Assembly: GCA_021228405.1 (NCBI GenBank)
Contig: JAJQRF010000013.1
Coordinates: 11,903-75,902, forward strand
Direction: 5' to 3'
DNA length: 64,000 nt
From: Pyrinomonadaceae bacterium
GTDB lineage: Bacteria; Acidobacteriota; Blastocatellia; Pyrinomonadales; Pyrinomonadaceae
Shown here: positions 22,158 through 32,631 of the stretch, piece by piece
Layout: every line of letters begins with the position of its first letter
Position numbering within the stretch: the stretch's first letter is position 1
The notes under the pieces: model-generated
Database searches by the model: none
What the model was told of the DNA's origin: nothing
What the model saw: the letters and a program-made list of their open reading frames with translations, nothing else
Program-made: the position numbers and the translations under genes

Positions 22158-25100
22158 TGCGGTTTTTTGAGCAAATAAATTGGTTCTCCTGTTTGCTGAT
22201 AAATTCTATAAGCATTGGTTAATTCTCGATCAGTAGGAATACCTGTCCTTTTATAATAATCAACTGTGTTTATTCTAACCCGACTGCCATCAGGAGCTTG
22301 AAAAGTTAAGTCAGGATAAGAGCCTCCTTTCGTGCCGCCATCTAATGGTTTAAGATACTCTTCAGGTATTTTATTACCTGAAATCGCATCTCTTCCGCCA
22401 CCCACATGTGTATAGTCAGGATTATCTTTGATGAACTGATCTCTAATTCGATCAAGCTGATCTCTAGTAGCTTTGTTCCCCCTTCTTCCGCAGTTATGAG
22501 TCAGCAGCCTCAAATCGCCGACAAAATAATTATGATTTTCGGCTACCGTGAAGTTGTAAACTCTTGCTTCACTCTTTGGTCGGATCGAGAGAATCTTCGC
22601 CCATCTGCCTTGGGAGGTGCGAATCAAATCACCGGCTTGCAGATTGACCGCTTCCAGCCACTCGCCATCTTCCTCCGCAGACGTATCGCTTCGGGCTTTG
22701 AGATTCGATTTTCGTTTGACAAAGAACGGATGCTCCGATGTCACACCGAGCGGTTTCGCTTCACCTTCGACTCTTAATTCCAAAACATCGTCGGCGAGCC
22801 GCGAAAACGTCTGCGTTACTGTTTGATATTCATTGCGTCCCGTCTGCTCATTGTAACTCAAAACCCGGTCGCCTTCTCTGATCTCTTCGATCGGTTTCTG
22901 CCCGTCGGCGGTTTCGACTTCCGTTCCCGCCTCGAAACACAATATGCAGTTTTTCGCCAGCTTCGCCGCATCGTCGGTGTAATGTTCGGCACCCTCTTTC
23001 AATGCCTTTTTGAGTGCGTGTTTACCGCCCGATTTAACAATCCCACCGACACCTGTGATAATATCGACCGCCACCGAGGTCCATTCGCCGGCTTGATACC
23101 AGCCCGAACATTGCAGGCTCGGATCGTCGATCCCTTGCCACTGCCGGATATAGCGCGTGATTCCGCCGCTCGCATTATCGCCGAAACCAATCACGAATTC
23201 GATCGGTTTCGCCATTGCATCGATCACGGCTTGCTCGGCGCGCCATTTCTTTTCCTTCGCCGCTTCCCAAATGTTTCGCAGATCGTCGCGCCAATCCATT
23301 CCTAACGGGTCGCGGCGGGAGATCGGGTTGCCGCCCGTATATTCATACAGATTACTGCCCGCCGCCAAACCTTTCGGGTCTTCCGAAATAAATCTGCCCC
23401 GCGCCGGGTCATACCAGCGGGCGCGGTTGAAGATCAACCCGGTCAAATTATCCTTTTCACGTCCGGCATAACCGAAACGGGTCAGCGATCCGGCAAGATT
23501 GCTCTCTCCGTAAGGCGTATAACGCTGCCATTCGACGACTGTTCCGGCGGCGTTCGTCAAACCTTGCGTCGAACCGATCTGATCTTGCAGAAAATACAGA
23601 TCGCCCGTCGCCTGACTTCGCATCCGCAGTTTATTGTCAATGCCGCCGCCGTTCAGGTAATCGACCTGATTTCCGTTCGACTCCTGATCCTGCACCACGT
23701 CCAGACCGTCATACAAGAACTTTGTAATGTTGCCGTCAACGGTCGTCGAGGCTCTGCGTCCGAGTGCGTCATAGCTGTAGCCGACAGCCTGACCGTTCGG
23801 CAAGATCGCGCCAGCCAATCTGCCGCGCGCGTCCCAACTGTATGTGGTTGCGCCTTGTGCATCGCTTTTCGACGTATTTTGTCCGCGCGCATCGAAAGTG
23901 TAGTTGGCATTGCCGAATTGCGTGATGCGGTTTGCCGCATCGGGCTGACCCGCCGTTTTTGCCGTCGGCGAAAGATTTGCCGAATTCAGCGTCGTGACCT
24001 GGCTGATCTCGTCATTGATATTGTAGGCAAAACGATAATCTTCCAAAGTTCCCGAAGTTCCCGTATGTGTCATACGTTCGAGCCGATCGACGACATCGTA
24101 ATTGAACGTCGTCGTCACACCGTTCGGACGACTGAGATTTGTCAGCCGCGAAAGCGTATCGTAAGCGTAGGTAAAATCCTCTGCGCCCTGCGTGATCTTC
24201 TGCAATCTTCCGGCTGAATCGTAGAAATAGCCGACGGGCAATGTGTTCGGCACGGTCATCGATTCCCGCTGTCCGGCGGCATTATAGGTATATGAAACCG
24301 TTCCGTTCGCCGTCGTTTCACTCGTCACACGGTCGCGTGCATCATAAGTCCACGAAATCGAACCGCTTTGCGAATCGGTGACTTGCGTCAGGCGGCTCAA
24401 CACGTCAAACGTATAATTAACCTGCGCGTCAGGGTAGTTGATCGCCGTCGTGCGGTCGAGCTCATCGTATGTATAAGTCGTGCGTCTGCCGAGTGCGTCG
24501 GCTGTTTCGGAGATTTTTCCTGCCGCGTTGTATTTAATGGTCGATGTTTCGCCGAGCGGATTGCGAGCCGTCGTAACGCGATCCATCAGATCGTAAACAA
24601 AGGTCGTCGCAAAACCTCGTTTGTCTTTATAAGACACGAGATTACCGCGAAAATCGTAAGTGTATTTTATTTTCTCGCCGCTCGGGTCGGTTGATTCGAT
24701 AATTTGTCCGCGTGCGTCATAAACGTATTTGACCGTTCTGCCCGATGCCGCCCGCGCCGAAAGTAAATCGCCCTCTGAATTGTATGTAAACGTTGCGGCA
24801 CGGTTGAGCGGGTCGGTCGTTTCGATCAAACGGCTTCCTCCGTCATACTTCATCCGCCATTGCCGCCCGAGTTGATTGGTGACTTTTACCAAATTACTGC
24901 GCGTGTCGTATTCAAAAGTAGTCGTTGCACCGCTCGGATCGGTCGTCGAGATTATCCGGTTCGCCGCGTCGAAAACGTTCGTGGTTCGTCTGCCGAGCGG
25001 GTCGATCGAAGCCGTCTGGTTGCCGATGATGTCGTATTCGTATGTCCAACGCGCTCCCGTGCGGTCAACGAAGGCGGAAATATTTCCGTAATCATCATAT

Positions 25101-28100
25101 TCAAACCGCGTCGATTGCCCGAGTGCATTTCTCACTTCCGTCGGTCTGCCGAAACCGTCGTAAAAATTTTCAAAAGTTTGGTTTTTAGCGTCCGTGTAGG
25201 TCTTCAGATTGCCGTTCGCGTCATAGGTCATCGTCGTTAGCCGACCTAATTTGTCCTTGACGCTCGTAATGTTGTTAAACTGCGGCTCGTAGGTTATTTC
25301 AACCGTTTTGCCGAGCTTGTCCGTGACGGTCAAAGCATTTCCTTTCTCGTCGAAGGTTCTGCTTTCCACACAGCCGGAAGCTCCGACGTTTCTGATCGGA
25401 AAGTTTCTGAAATCTCTTTCGGTTCTGGAAATCTGTCCCAACGGATCGACCGCTTCGATGACATAGCCGTTGCCGTTAAAGCGTTTTGAAGTTTTTCCTC
25501 CCTGCGGACTGGTGATTTCGGTTTTTACGACCAAACTTCCTGCCAGTTCGTAGGTATATGTTTCAACTCCGCCGTCTGGAAACTGCTGACGGATAACTCT
25601 GCGTTGCGGGCTATATGTGATCCGTTTCACCATCGTGTTGTTCGGATAACGAGCCTCGGTCAGCAAATTGTTGTCGTCATAAACATATGTGGTAAATCTT
25701 CCTAAAGGTTCTGTTACGTTTGTCAGTCTGCCGCGCGAATCGTAACCGTAATTCCAGGTTCTGCCCTTGGGATCGGTAGCTGAAGAAATAAAATTGTTCG
25801 CCCCATAGCTCAAATTTATAGAACGTCCGACCGCATCGGTTATCCGGGTCAATTTTGAGTTTGAATAAGACAAACTCGTAACATTGTCATTACGGTCGGA
25901 AATTTTGTCGAGCCGATAACCGTTTGACGTGACCCCGTCGGGAACAAAATATAAAGTGCTGCCGTCAGCACGCCGGTAACTGACATTTCCGTTTGATGCC
26001 TTCACGACCACATCGCCCTGAAATTCCATGGTTTGACCGCTTTTGAAATAAACATTTCCATCGTTCAAACCGCGTCCGGCATAGCTGAACATTCTGCCCT
26101 GCGTATCTTCGGGGGTCAGCAGAAACGCAAAACCTGTTTCCTGTCCGTTGCTGTTAATTCCTACCGTAACGGTCATTTGGAAATCGTAACCGCTCTTGGT
26201 TCCCAGTCCGAAAAGCCCGCTAACTCCCCGGTTGCCCATCTCGCTCGTATAAGTCCGGTTTAATGCGATACCGCCGCGGCTTCCCAAAACTCCGATGTCG
26301 GTGTTTGATTCGATCTTCATTCCGGTCGAGAAATCGACCGGATTGTTTCCGCGGTTGCCGCCGCCGCACGGGTCTCCATCACCGTTTCCTCCACCCGGTC
26401 CGCCGCGCGGATTTCCCTCGGGTCCGCCGTCCGCAAAATACCATGAAAAATTGGTGATGCCATACGGACTTCCGGTCGCAGGGTTGATTTCGGGCTCAAT
26501 TCTTTTTCCGTCCGAACTCACTCTTCCGTAGCCGTAGATATACCACTGCACATTATCGTGATCGAAGGCATAAAGCGGAAATCTGGTGTCAGGCTCGGCT
26601 CCTAAAGAATTCGGAAAAACGACGGGCATCGGAACGTCTGAAATCGCTCCGCCCGGCTGAATCGTAAATACTTGCGCGGTTGTCGCATCCGTTGGCAAAG
26701 GTGTCGGGGTTCTGTCGATCGGCAGAGAAGTGATCGAAACCCTTGTCACGGGCGAACCGTCTCTGTTTCTTAAATTCGCGTTCGCCGGAATTGTTACCGT
26801 CATATCCGGCACTTTCGGCGTTTCCACAATGGTCGTTTGTCCCGGAACTATCGTTACCTCATTTTGAATATCGATCGCGGGAAGGTAGAAAATATACGGC
26901 ACTTGATTAGCTTCTCCGGCGACGATGTTCGCAGGTTCGGTAATCACCGGATAAGTCCGGTTCGGTGCATTTGCCGTGCGTCCGTCTATTTGCAAAGGTC
27001 GTGCAGTTCCCGCCGTTACGCCCGAAAGCGTAAACGTCCCGGACGAATCGGTTGCCGTGCTGATGCCGTCCAAAGAAATCGTCGCACCGATGACGGGTTC
27101 GCTGTCGGTATTCAAAACCCTTCCGGTCAGCGTTGTCTGTCCTGCTGCGATAATACTCAATGAAACATTGGCTTCCTTTACTACTTCGTGCCCGTCAATT
27201 AGAGCAGTTGCTTTAACGGTAAAAGGATAACTGCCCGAAGAAAGAGGGGCATTAGCCAGATTCAAGTGAAGCGTCGAACTGCCTCCTGAAGTGATTTGCT
27301 GAGGCGCAAAACTTGCGGTTACGCCGGACGGCAGGTTGGTCGCCGAGAGTTGTGCCAGTTGGGTAAATGATGCGTTCGGGCTATTCAGATATACGATGCC
27401 CGTCCCGTGCGTCCGCTCGACGGCTTGGATGGTTGACGGCGCAACCGTTATCTGAAATTCCTGCGTATCATCGACGACAAACTCCTGAGGCGATTGCGTA
27501 TTTCCCCAGGCGGTTGCCAGTTCAATAAAGCCGGTGACCGCGCCGTTCGGAACTAAAACGTTAACTTCGTTCGGGGTGGCTGAGTTTACCAGAGCATTCA
27601 GCCGATCGTTACCCGACCCTTTAAAGGTGACAAGCGGATTTGTGTTACCAACCTTTAAATCGGTTCCGAGAAGTCTTACACTCGTTCCGACTTGTCCGCG
27701 CCGCGGAGAAAAATCGGTAATGATCGGAGCCGGATTTTGCTGGACGGTAAAATCTTCCGCACTCGTCGTGCTACCGTCGGCGGTCGTCACGGTAACTCTG
27801 CCCGTCGCCGCCTCAGCGGGCACAACGACCGTCAACTGCGTGACGGTCGCGCCTGTCACTGCGGCATTAACTGTTCCGCCGCCGTTTTTGGCAAAAGTGA
27901 CAATGTTTTTATTAGTGCCGCGCCCGTCGAAATTTTCGCCGTAAATTGTTATCGTGTCGGCAACTCTGCCCGAATTCGGGGAAAAAGAAGTGATCTGCGG
28001 CGGCAGACCGATGCGCCGCAATGTCCGATTGCCCGTGTCGGCAACGAAGATCGCACTCGAACGCCCGATTGCCACACCGCGCGGTAAATTGAAACGGGAA

Positions 28101-30319
28101 ACACTTCCGTTACCATTTACGCTTCCGCGTTCACCCGCACCGGCAACGGTCGTTACCGCCGACGGCGAATTACTGACCGACAGATCAGGCGACACGGCAC
28201 GAATCAGTGAATTGATCGTATCGGCAAGTATCAAACGTCCCGTCCCGTCAACCGCGATACCCGTCGGTTCGGCAAATCTTGCTTCCGTCGCCGCACCGTC
28301 GGCAAAACCGCGTTCTCCACCCGTTAAGGTCGTCACCGCCCCGCTCGAATCGAGTCGTCTGATACGATGATTTGCGCCGTCGGCAATGTAAATATAGACA
28401 TTATTTCCGTCAACCGTGATTCCTGCCAAACCGTTAAAGCGGGCGTTTGGCGAATCCGTTGAACCGACCGTGCCGTCGCCCGCAATGGTCGTGACGTTGC
28501 CGTCAGTATCAATTCTTCTAACCGCCGAATTTCCGTTATCGGCTACAAATATCACGCCGGCATTATCAACTGCGATTCCGCGCGGGTTGTTAAATCTTGC
28601 CGCGGTGCCGTTTCCGTCTACAAATCCGGCGGTGCTCCCGCCCGCGATCGTGCTGACCGTTCCGTCAGGTAAGATTTTGCGAATTCGATTGTTATTAGTG
28701 TCGGCAACATAAAACGAGCCGTCCGGCGCGACTGCTACGCCTTGCGGATTGTTGAATCTTGCCTGCGCTGCCGTTCCATCCAGATAACCGGCGGTGCCGT
28801 TACCCGCAAGCGTTTGAACGCTCCAACTGCCGTTGGTTTGCTCCGTTGCCACACGGATGCGATGATTGCCTGCATCGGCAATATAAACGGCATCATTTCC
28901 GCCAACGGCTAAACCAGCCAGATCGCTGAATTTCGCCTGCACTCCGGTTCCGTCGGCAAACCCGCTTTGCCCGGCGTTTCCGGCAATTGTCGTGACATTG
29001 TTTTGAGAACTGCCGGGCGGCGCGACCGGCGCAACGACAAACACGTCGTTAAGTAAAACTTCTTCAGTTTGGTTATTCGCCAACTGCGTGACGACACGCA
29101 CATTACGCGGCGCAAGGGCGGCTTTCGGATTAATTAACAAATCAGCGGTTGCGGTGGTCGGTCCGGTAACGCTTATCAAACCAAGATCGCCTTCGGGGGC
29201 ACCTCCGACTGAAATTTCCCCTCCGAAGGAAACACGCGTCTGCCCGGAAACCCAATTCGTATTTCTACCTGTAAGTGTGACCTGAATCGTTTGCCCTTGC
29301 AGAGCGCGATTCGGATTAACCGCGTCAAGCGACGGGACGGCAGTACAGCCTGTTCCGTCCGAGGCACAGGTATCACCCGTTACCGTTCCGCCGTTCAATG
29401 TGAAAAAGTTTGCCCAGACGATTCCACGCACACTGGCGGTCGAACTGTTCAAAGTCAAAGTTCCGTTGGGAACTCTCACCGATGCGTTGATTTCGCAATT
29501 TGCGTTGACATTCGCAGACGTTCCCAAAATGTTGAGTTTGACATCCGAAGGAAGAGTGTTCGCGCCGAGCAGAAATTTTCCTGCGTTTAGATTGATGGAT
29601 TGGCGCAGGTTGATCGCCGTCGCGCCGGTCGATTCGATTCGGCTATTGTTGTTAAGCGTCAGAGTGTTGCTGAAATTATAAGTTCCGGCTGAAAAGCGAA
29701 GCAAGCTATTGGAATTGAGGGTGATCGAGCGGTAGTTTCCCGGCGGAACACTGATCGTTAAGTTGCTGACATTAACCGTCAAATCGGCGAGTGTCTGCCA
29801 ATTGCCGATGTTCGCAATGTCGGTTGGACTGTTGATAAAAACCGAACGGGTTCCGGTGGGGTTCGGCACGGAAGCCGGAATATCAGCAGGAAAAGCTATA
29901 GGATCAGCCTGTTTGTGAATTTTGCCGCTGATCGTGCCGCCGTTCATGGTCATTCGGTAATTTGTCGGTGTGGTTGCGCCGCCGTCGCTGACAATGCCGC
30001 CGTTCGTACCGCCGTTAAAGGTAAAGGACGGCGTGCCAGGAAGTAGGATTTCCGACATCGCGATACCGCTGTTGACACTGAAATTTTCGCCTGTCTGAAG
30101 GCGCAGACTGCCGACAATGTTTCCGCTGTTGAGCGTCGGGCGGCGATTCGTGACGACCGCCGGAATGATCGGTTGATTTGGCAACGTCGGATTTCCGCCT
30201 GCCTTACCGGGTAAGGGCAAAAACAACATTTGCAACAACATTGCGTAAATTATTGTGCAGATGATCGGGCATTTTGCATTCGATGACGTATTAGTCATAT
30301 TGTCATTTCGGTTTCGCAT
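22154..30319 (-). CDS. Giant Rhs/YD-repeat polymorphic toxin with Hint autoprotease
   Basis: A 2721-residue secreted toxin. A signal-like N-terminus is followed by a repetitive beta region, IPT/TIG domains, a run of NHL repeats (about 435-775; VAVAPDGSFYVADTNNNRIRKI type), further IPT/TIG and carboxypeptidase-regulatory-like domains. The YD/Rhs cage then spans about 1370-2390 and ends in the Rhs core (YTPYGESNLAGSLTRFGYAGREKDNLTGLIFNRARWYDPARGRFISEDP). A pretoxin linker leads to a Hint domain running from CFEAGTEVETADG to LLTHN-Cys, which should self-cleave to free the tip. The tip (about 110 residues, SYPDLTFQAPDGSRVRINTVD...PTDRELTNAYRIYQQTG) looks nuclease-like but is unproven. It is coupled to an immunity gene and followed by orphan cassettes. 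Confidence 0.93.
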   Translation of the reverse strand: MRNRNDNMTNTSSNAKCPIICTIIYAMLLQMLFLPLPGKAGGNPTLPNQPIIPAVVTNRRPTLNSGNIVGSLRLQTGENFSVNSGIAMSEILLPGTPSFTFNGGTNGGIVSDGGATTPTNYRMTMNGGTISGKIHKQADPIAFPADIPASVPNPTGTRSVFINSPTDIANIGNWQTLADLTVNVSNLTISVPPGNYRSITLNSNSLLRFSAGTYNFSNTLTLNNNSRIESTGATAINLRQSINLNAGKFLLGANTLPSDVKLNILGTSANVNANCEINASVRVPNGTLTLNSSTASVRGIVWANFFTLNGGTVTGDTCASDGTGCTAVPSLDAVNPNRALQGQTIQVTLTGRNTNWVSGQTRVSFGGEISVGGAPEGDLGLISVTGPTTATADLLINPKAALAPRNVRVVTQLANNQTEEVLLNDVFVVAPVAPPGSSQNNVTTIAGNAGQSGFADGTGVQAKFSDLAGLAVGGNDAVYIADAGNHRIRVATEQTNGSWSVQTLAGNGTAGYLDGTAAQARFNNPQGVAVAPDGSFYVADTNNNRIRKILPDGTVSTIAGGSTAGFVDGNGTAARFNNPRGIAVDNAGVIFVADNGNSAVRRIDTDGNVTTIAGDGTVGSTDSPNARFNGLAGITVDGNNVYIYIADGANHRIRRLDSSGAVTTLTGGERGFADGAATEARFAEPTGIAVDGTGRLILADTINSLIRAVSPDLSVSNSPSAVTTVAGAGERGSVNGNGSVSRFNLPRGVAIGRSSAIFVADTGNRTLRRIGLPPQITSFSPNSGRVADTITIYGENFDGRGTNKNIVTFAKNGGGTVNAAVTGATVTQLTVVVPAEAATGRVTVTTADGSTTSAEDFTVQQNPAPIITDFSPRRGQVGTSVRLLGTDLKVGNTNPLVTFKGSGNDRLNALVNSATPNEVNVLVPNGAVTGFIELATAWGNTQSPQEFVVDDTQEFQITVAPSTIQAVERTHGTGIVYLNSPNASFTQLAQLSATNLPSGVTASFAPQQITSGGSSTLHLNLANAPLSSGSYPFTVKATALIDGHEVVKEANVSLSIIAAGQTTLTGRVLNTDSEPVIGATISLDGISTATDSSGTFTLSGVTAGTARPLQIDGRTANAPNRTYPVITEPANIVAGEANQVPYIFYLPAIDIQNEVTIVPGQTTIVETPKVPDMTVTIPANANLRNRDGSPVTRVSITSLPIDRTPTPLPTDATTAQVFTIQPGGAISDVPMPVVFPNSLGAEPDTRFPLYAFDHDNVQWYIYGYGRVSSDGKRIEPEINPATGSPYGITNFSWYFADGGPEGNPRGGPGGGNGDGDPCGGGNRGNNPVDFSTGMKIESNTDIGVLGSRGGIALNRTYTSEMGNRGVSGLFGLGTKSGYDFQMTVTVGINSNGQETGFAFLLTPEDTQGRMFSYAGRGLNDGNVYFKSGQTMEFQGDVVVKASNGNVSYRRADGSTLYFVPDGVTSNGYRLDKISDRNDNVTSLSYSNSKLTRITDAVGRSINLSYGANNFISSATDPKGRTWNYGYDSRGRLTNVTEPLGRFTTYVYDDNNLLTEARYPNNTMVKRITYSPQRRVIRQQFPDGGVETYTYELAGSLVVKTEITSPQGGKTSKRFNGNGYVIEAVDPLGQISRTERDFRNFPIRNVGASGCVESRTFDEKGNALTVTDKLGKTVEITYEPQFNNITSVKDKLGRLTTMTYDANGNLKTYTDAKNQTFENFYDGFGRPTEVRNALGQSTRFEYDDYGNISAFVDRTGARWTYEYDIIGNQTASIDPLGRRTTNVFDAANRIISTTDPSGATTTFEYDTRSNLVKVTNQLGRQWRMKYDGGSRLIETTDPLNRAATFTYNSEGDLLSARAASGRTVKYVYDARGQIIESTDPSGEKIKYTYDFRGNLVSYKDKRGFATTFVYDLMDRVTTARNPLGETSTIKYNAAGKISETADALGRRTTYTYDELDRTTAINYPDAQVNYTFDVLSRLTQVTDSQSGSISWTYDARDRVTSETTANGTVSYTYNAAGQRESMTVPNTLPVGYFYDSAGRLQKITQGAEDFTYAYDTLSRLTNLSRPNGVTTTFNYDVVDRLERMTHTGTSGTLEDYRFAYNINDEISQVTTLNSANLSPTAKTAGQPDAANRITQFGNANYTFDARGQNTSKSDAQGATTYSWDARGRLAGAILPNGQAVGYSYDALGRRASTTVDGNITKFLYDGLDVVQDQESNGNQVDYLNGGGIDNKLRMRSQATGDLYFLQDQIGSTQGLTNAAGTVVEWQRYTPYGESNLAGSLTRFGYAGREKDNLTGLIFNRARWYDPARGRFISEDPKGLAAGSNLYEYTGGNPISRRDPLGMDWRDDLRNIWEAAKEKKWRAEQAVIDAMAKPIEFVIGFGDNASGGITRYIRQWQGIDDPSLQCSGWYQAGEWTSVAVDIITGVGGIVKSGGKHALKKALKEGAEHYTDDAAKLAKNCILCFEAGTEVETADGQKPIEEIREGDRVLSYNEQTGRNEYQTVTQTFSRLADDVLELRVEGEAKPLGVTSEHPFFVKRKSNLKARSDTSAEEDGEWLEAVNLQAGDLIRTSQGRWAKILSIRPKSEARVYNFTVAENHNYFVGDLRLLTHNCGRRGNKATRDQLDRIRDQFIKDNPDYTHVGGGRDAISGNKIPEEYLKPLDGGTKGGSYPDLTFQAPDGSRVRINTVDYYKRTGIPTDRELTNAYRIYQQTGEPIYLLKKPQ

Positions 30320-30474
30320 AATTAATCAGCTATATCTTGCTTACAACTTATTCAATTCATTCAAACGAAAAATTCGGCGACATCATTTATAAATTCAAAG
30401 AAATTGATCGTTTTGTCGACGTTTGATGCCTTTCTTTAGTCCGACTTCAATACTCTTTCCGACCCGGTCAGACA

Positions 30475-32631
30475 TTATTGAGAACCGGGTCCGCCGATAC
30501 AGGTTTTCAGGAAAATTAAATCCTGAACTTCACCGTCAGGAGCAACTTCTATTCGGTAAGTGCCGCTTTCGGGTAGGGTGACATTGCAGATGCCTGCATT
30601 GATCGGCGCGGAAATCAAAGCTGTTCCGTCCGGGTTATAAAGGGTTATCGTCCCGCCCGTAAAACTAAATGTTGTTTGAATTTGATTAGGCGAAAAACTG
30701 AATTGTTCGTCCATTGTGCCGTTGTAAAAATAACTTGCGCTCGGCACTGCCAAATTGGAAGTTTGCGGCATTGTATTATTCTTTTCGCCTTTTTGTTTAA
30801 CGGAAACTTTCTTTTCCGTGTTTATCCCATTCTGAAAACCTGCCTGTATCAATGAATTAAAATAAGTATGTATATATTCAAACTGGGTGTTCGAGATGAA
30901 AATGTTAGCGTCCAGACCGCGAAGCGTTATGCTGCCGAACTGATTGGGAAAATTCGGCTGTAAATAGATCGTGTAATTTCCTGTTTCGGGCAGATTGTTC
31001 ACGTCAATAACGGCATTTTCATCGAAATTGCTCAATGCCAGTAACTGACTGCCGCTCGGTTTCGTGATGGTCAGTGTAAAGCTGTAAAAATCGGTTGTCG
31101 CGGCTTTAAGATTAAATCTCTGTCCTTGATTTCCCGCAAAGATTATACGGAAAGGCTGACCCGGCAAGTTAGAATTAAACGTTGCCGGCGGGTCGTTAAT
31201 AACGAGCGTCCCGCCGACTTCGTTGAGAAGATTCAATGAAAACGTGGCGGAGCCGATTGCTCCGAACAAAGGAGCAAAACGAATTGTGTAAACTCCATCG
31301 ACCGGCGTGGAAAACTGAAAAAATGTTCCGCTGAAAAAAATGTCGATAAAGTCTGACGTTAAAATACTTCCGTCCGGTTTGATGATGGACACCGTACTCG
31401 GTCGGGCAGTCGCATTTGAAACCTGCAGAGTAAAGTTTTGCCCGGCATTCGCGGAAAATGTCAGACCTGCCGTTTCATCTCGCCTGAACAGATCAACCCT
31501 CACGGGAGTTCCGTCAGTTGGAATCGTTAAAGGTTCAAGGCTCAATGAAACACCGCCCGTTGCCGCCTCTGAAGGATCGAAAATAAGCGTAAAATCTCCG
31601 GTCAAACCGTGTAGAACTTCCGGCAAGGAATTAATCGGGTAAATCAATTGACCGTCGGAATTTCGCACCAGACTGATTGTGTAATCATCAATAGTCAAAC
31701 TCGGCGCACTTAATCGGTAACTTGCTCCGGTCCCGGAAAATTGAAGCCGCGCGTATTGACCCGGATAAGAAATGGAAGCACTTGCAGGTGTGCCGTCCGA
31801 TGGCAAACTGACGGAAACATCTTCAAATTCAAACAGAGAAAAATCGAAATTTCCTGTTTGATTACCGTTTGTGCTAAGACTGACAAAGTATGTTCCGCTT
31901 TCAAATAATTGTGTCCGGTCAATAAAAATCCGCCCGTTTGCAACTGAATAAGTTTGTGAAATTAACAGGTTGCCCGAAGGACTCGAAACCTTCACATTCA
32001 ATGAAGTAAGATTCGCGTTTTCAAGCAAAATGCTGATATTTTTATTGATCGTTCCTTCAAAACATAACGAAACAGGCTGACTGCCATTAACAATACTGAA
32101 ATTTTGCGGCGCGCTGTTAGGTAAAATACTGCCGGGTAAGGGCAAACTCAATTGTTTTTCGGCTGTCCCGTTAGCATTTGACACCCGTACCGTTCCGCTG
32201 GAAAAATCAACCGGAACCGAAACTATAATTTCGTTTTCAGTGGCAGAAGTTAGCGTTGCCGCAAAGCCGTTGAAAGTTACCGAATTTTGAGTTAAATCGG
32301 GGATGAAGCCGCTTCCCGAGATAGCCACGCTGGAAATTGTCGCTGAGGCACAATCCTGACGATTAAACGTAATTGAATTAATTGAAACGATCGGGTTATT
32401 CTGCCGCACGATCGAAATGTTGTTGCCTGCTGCATCATATTCATAAACGGTTGTTTCTCCGTTTGGCGCAATGACCGCTTTCAGACGACCGTTTTCGTCG
32501 TAAACATATTGAGTAGTGCCGCTTTGAGCGGACGCGGACAAAACTAAAACTATTATCAGCCCGAAGATTAATAAAATGTTTTTGAATGTGTTCTTCATTT
32601 TGTTTTTCCCTGATCGTTTCTTTGAAATCAT
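30475..32631 (-). CDS. Secreted YD-repeat, IPT and PPC-like domain protein
   Basis: A 718-residue exported protein. It has a signal peptide (NTFKNILLIFGLIIVLVLSASAQ) and two YD units (TQYVYDENGRLKAVIAPNGETTVYEYDAAGNN). An IPT/TIG domain follows (SINSITFNRQDCASATISSVAISGSGFIPDLTQNSVTFNG), then several pre-peptidase C-terminal-like beta domains. Its ATG overlaps the stop of the upstream cytochrome gene (ATGA), and the Rhs gene starts 155 bases downstream. It may help export, anchor or chaperone the Rhs protein, but this is inferred from the YD units and position. Confidence 0.7.
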   Translation of the reverse strand: MISKKRSGKNKMKNTFKNILLIFGLIIVLVLSASAQSGTTQYVYDENGRLKAVIAPNGETTVYEYDAAGNNISIVRQNNPIVSINSITFNRQDCASATISSVAISGSGFIPDLTQNSVTFNGFAATLTSATENEIIVSVPVDFSSGTVRVSNANGTAEKQLSLPLPGSILPNSAPQNFSIVNGSQPVSLCFEGTINKNISILLENANLTSLNVKVSSPSGNLLISQTYSVANGRIFIDRTQLFESGTYFVSLSTNGNQTGNFDFSLFEFEDVSVSLPSDGTPASASISYPGQYARLQFSGTGASYRLSAPSLTIDDYTISLVRNSDGQLIYPINSLPEVLHGLTGDFTLIFDPSEAATGGVSLSLEPLTIPTDGTPVRVDLFRRDETAGLTFSANAGQNFTLQVSNATARPSTVSIIKPDGSILTSDFIDIFFSGTFFQFSTPVDGVYTIRFAPLFGAIGSATFSLNLLNEVGGTLVINDPPATFNSNLPGQPFRIIFAGNQGQRFNLKAATTDFYSFTLTITKPSGSQLLALSNFDENAVIDVNNLPETGNYTIYLQPNFPNQFGSITLRGLDANIFISNTQFEYIHTYFNSLIQAGFQNGINTEKKVSVKQKGEKNNTMPQTSNLAVPSASYFYNGTMDEQFSFSPNQIQTTFSFTGGTITLYNPDGTALISAPINAGICNVTLPESGTYRIEVAPDGEVQDLIFLKTCIGGPGSQ

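Larger units (their letters stand above)
17629..22960 (-). repeat. Dispersed direct copies of the Rhs Hint module
   Basis: Six copies of parts of the same Hint coding sequence lie in one orientation: the full copy in the Rhs gene (about 22493-22960) and partial ones at about 21440-21602, 20103-20441, 19345-19514, 18520-18775 and 17629-17775. The block ending in the bases for VYNFTVAENHNYFVGDLRLLTHN is almost identical at the DNA level in all but the last. These stretches give the homology needed to swap a downstream tip onto the Rhs gene. Confidence 0.85.
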
